DNA of 8,222 bases from Ramlibacter sp. Lineage in GTDB: Bacteria; Pseudomonadota; Gammaproteobacteria; Burkholderiales; Burkholderiaceae_C. Below, piece by piece: positions 6,996 through 8,222 of the stretch. The position numbers were made by a program, and so were the translations under genes. The notes under the pieces were generated by a model, which ran no database searches, was not told the origin of the DNA, and was given only the letters and a program-made list of their open reading frames with translations. The DNA lies in assembly GCA_021156245.1 (NCBI GenBank), contig JAJNBO010000085.1:1-8222 (forward strand), written 5' to 3'. Within the stretch, counting starts at the first letter, position 1; every line of letters starts with the position of its first letter.

Positions 6996-7166
6996 ATGAC
7001 CGAAATGCAGCCCGTGCAGTCCGCCGCCACTCCGGTGATGATGGACGTCGCCAGCAACCCCTCCGACGACTTCGACTTCGCGCTTGGTTGCGAGTGCGCG
7101 TACCCGTCGCTGCAGATCGAGCAGTGGCAGCAGGCCGCCCGTTCCTCGTCCCTCGACGCGAGCTGA
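6996..7166 (+). CDS. 56-residue peptide with a Cys-Glu-Cys motif, function unknown
   Basis: The ATG at 6996 is preceded by AAAGGGAGA (6981-6989), a good Shine-Dalgarno whose GGGAG core ends 7 bases before it; this favours it over the in-frame ATG at 6924, which lacks such a site. The product begins MTEMQPVQSAATPVMM, has an acidic centre (SDDFDF, 23-28), then GCECAYP with C32 and C34, then SLQIEQWQQAARSSS. There is no membrane segment or signal peptide. I do not recognise a family. An acidic N-terminal half ahead of a cysteine-bearing second half is reminiscent of leader-core layout in modified peptides, but no modifying enzyme is nearby. It could also be a metal- or redox-responsive small protein. 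The transpeptidase-like gene begins 17 bases downstream on the same strand and lacks its own Shine-Dalgarno, so the two are probably one transcript. Confidence 0.7.
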   Translation: MTEMQPVQSAATPVMMDVASNPSDDFDFALGCECAYPSLQIEQWQQAARSSSLDAS

Positions 7167-7183
7167 ATTCCTGGCGCAGTCGA

Positions 7184-8068
7184 ATGAAAGAGCCTCGTCC
7201 CGAAGGCAAGCGGACCGGTTCCGATTCCGAATTCACCGACTCCCTGAAGAAGGGGCTGCTGGTCGGCGCGGTCCTGCTGGTGCTGATCGTGCCGGCGACG
7301 CGCATGTACCGCGATTCCAGGGCTCCGCAGCCGCCCGTGGCGACTGCGCCCGCCCCGGCCGCACCGCTGCCTGAAACCCGCAACCCCGCGACGCCGAACC
7401 TCCGCTTCGCCGACTTCGCCGACGAGGAGCCCTCGTCCGAGGCCCGCCATGTGGCGGACTGGGCCGTCTTCACCGGCAACCACGCCAGGCATGCCTTCGT
7501 CGTCGTGGACAAGAAGGACGCGCGCGTCTACGTGTTCACGCCGGACGGCACGCTGAAGGCGAGCGCGCCGGCGCTGCTGGGCGCAGCCCGCGGCGACGAC
7601 TCGTTCCCGGGTATCGGCGACAAGCCCCTCAAGGAAGTGCTGCCCTACGAGAAGACCACGCCCGCCGGCCGCTTCGTCGCGGAGCCCGGGCGCAACACCA
7701 ACAACGAGGACATCGTCTGGGTCGACTACGACGCCGCGGTGTCCATGCACCGCATCCGTCCCACCGTGGCCGCGGAGCGCCGGCTCGAGCGGCTCGCATC
7801 GCTGGCGATCGACGACAACCGCATCTCGTTCGGTTGCATCAACCTGCCGGTGAGTTTCTACGAGGACGTGCTGAGTCCTTCGGTGCAGAAGTACGGCGCC
7901 ATCGTCTATGTGCTGCCCGACGTCAAGTCGCCGCAGCAGGTGTTCGGTTCCTTCGACGTGCGCGACCCTGCGCAGGTGGCGGCGTGGAAGAAGACTTCCG
8001 CGCTACAGGCCACCAAGGCCCAGGGCGGCGCGGGCGCGATGCAGAAGGTCGCCTTGCAGCCGCAGTAG
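7184..8068 (+). CDS. Membrane-anchored L,D-transpeptidase-like (YkuD-related) protein
   Basis: The 294-residue protein has a short charged N-terminus, one membrane segment at about 24-38 preceded by KK (N-in topology), a Pro/Ala-rich linker (about 47-65), and a periplasmic domain. RISFGCINLP at 213-222 resembles the YkuD catalytic motif [S/T]HGC[I/V]N, with C218 as presumed nucleophile and Phe at the usual His position. H189 in SMHRIRPT is the only nearby upstream histidine and lies 29 residues before C218, further than in canonical enzymes. The ending YGAIVYVLPD is also typical. Such enzymes form or edit 3-3 cross-links in peptidoglycan or attach proteins to it. The ATG at 7184 gives a sensible anchor but has no clear Shine-Dalgarno; coupling to the small gene 17 bases upstream would explain this. 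Catalytic activity is likely but not certain. Confidence 0.8.
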   Translation: MKEPRPEGKRTGSDSEFTDSLKKGLLVGAVLLVLIVPATRMYRDSRAPQPPVATAPAPAAPLPETRNPATPNLRFADFADEEPSSEARHVADWAVFTGNHARHAFVVVDKKDARVYVFTPDGTLKASAPALLGAARGDDSFPGIGDKPLKEVLPYEKTTPAGRFVAEPGRNTNNEDIVWVDYDAAVSMHRIRPTVAAERRLERLASLAIDDNRISFGCINLPVSFYEDVLSPSVQKYGAIVYVLPDVKSPQQVFGSFDVRDPAQVAAWKKTSALQATKAQGGAGAMQKVALQPQ

Positions 8069-8076
8069 CCCGGCTG
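8057..8076 (+). terminator. Weak hairpin at the end of the transpeptidase-like gene
   Basis: CAGCCG (8057-8062) and CGGCTG (8071-8076) pair exactly around an 8-base loop that contains the stop codon (8066-8068). The following bases TTACGTTT are T-rich for this genome. A six-pair stem is marginal, so this is a tentative intrinsic terminator. Confidence 0.35.
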
Positions 8077-8091
8077 TTACGTTTACAACTC

Positions 8092-8121
8092 TTGCATCCC
8101 CACAGTCGCGCTTGCTAGCAT
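8092..8121 (+). promoter_or_regulatory. Candidate sigma70-type promoter with extended -10
   Basis: TTGCAT (8092-8097) and TAGCAT (8116-8121) are separated by 18 bases, and TGC immediately before the second hexamer makes an extended -10 (TGCTAGCAT). It lies in an A/T-richer gap between two genes and would give a leader of about 40 bases before the ATG at 8167. The -35 match is poor, so the extended -10 carries the call. Confidence 0.45.
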
Positions 8122-8166
8122 TCGCCCTTGCTGAGCCACCATGGCCCGGCAATACAGGGGACTCGG

Positions 8167-8222
8167 ATGCTGGACTTCCGCCGGTGGCTGCGCAGCGCAG
8201 CCGTTTGTACGGCCTGGATGGC
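8167..8222 (+). CDS. Start of an unidentified gene, cut by the window edge
   Basis: The ATG at 8167 follows AGGGGA (8156-8161) by 5 bases, a reasonable Shine-Dalgarno, and a promoter candidate lies about 45 bases further upstream. The 18 complete codons encode MLDFRRWLRSAAVCTAWM: two Arg-containing turns followed by Ala/Val/Cys/Ala/Trp, which could be the beginning of a signal peptide or membrane anchor. The frame is open to the window end. Too little is present to name a family. Confidence 0.55.
   Translation, partial: MLDFRRWLRSAAVCTAWM

Noticed and set aside
8082..8087. TTTACA as a -35 box
   Set aside because: It is a good hexamer match, but no -10-like sequence lies 16-18 bases downstream. 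The TTGCAT / TGCTAGCAT pair has acceptable spacing instead.

Overview
The window is high-GC bacterial chromosome, densely coding with strong third-position G/C bias. The gene order HAD-family phosphatase - pcnB - folK and the style of the proteins point to a beta-proteobacterium of the order Burkholderiales, probably Comamonadaceae (Ramlibacter/Variovorax-like). This placement rests on recognising gene families, not on a database search. Eleven complete genes and two edge-truncated genes are supported. I see no tRNA, rRNA, CRISPR array, insertion sequence or phage gene.

Left part (1-2711, all + strand): the 3' end of a HAD-superfamily phosphatase, then poly(A) polymerase (pcnB), folK of folate synthesis, and an isolated F-type ATP synthase c-subunit gene (atpE-like) with its own near-perfect Shine-Dalgarno. 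The first three form a tight housekeeping run. The c-subunit gene is out of place because no other ATP synthase subunit gene lies nearby. A perfect 9-bp hairpin over the folK stop codon separates it from folK.

Middle part (2728-5289, all - strand): a three-gene cluster read right to left. It encodes a periplasmic diheme c4-like cytochrome, a membrane-anchored triheme cytochrome c coupled to it by a GTGA overlap, and a small HCX5R protein phosphatase. The cytochromes look like an electron-transfer pair, but no dehydrogenase or oxidase partner is encoded in the window.

Right part (5406-8222): a 62-residue basic, proline-rich protein (+) runs convergently into a stand-alone [2Fe-2S] ferredoxin (-), and one perfect hairpin covers both stop codons. 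The ferredoxin is divergent from a DUF808/YedI-like membrane protein (+). After a hairpin-bearing gap come a 56-residue peptide with a Cys-Glu-Cys motif and a strong ribosome site, a membrane-anchored L,D-transpeptidase-like protein with a variant catalytic motif, a candidate promoter, and the first codons of another gene.

Nothing here is clearly a new multi-gene system. The most unusual items are the orphan c-subunit gene, the CEC-motif small peptide beside the transpeptidase-like gene, the Met-free first heme domain of the triheme cytochrome, and the apparent Asp-to-Asn change at the general-acid position of the phosphatase.
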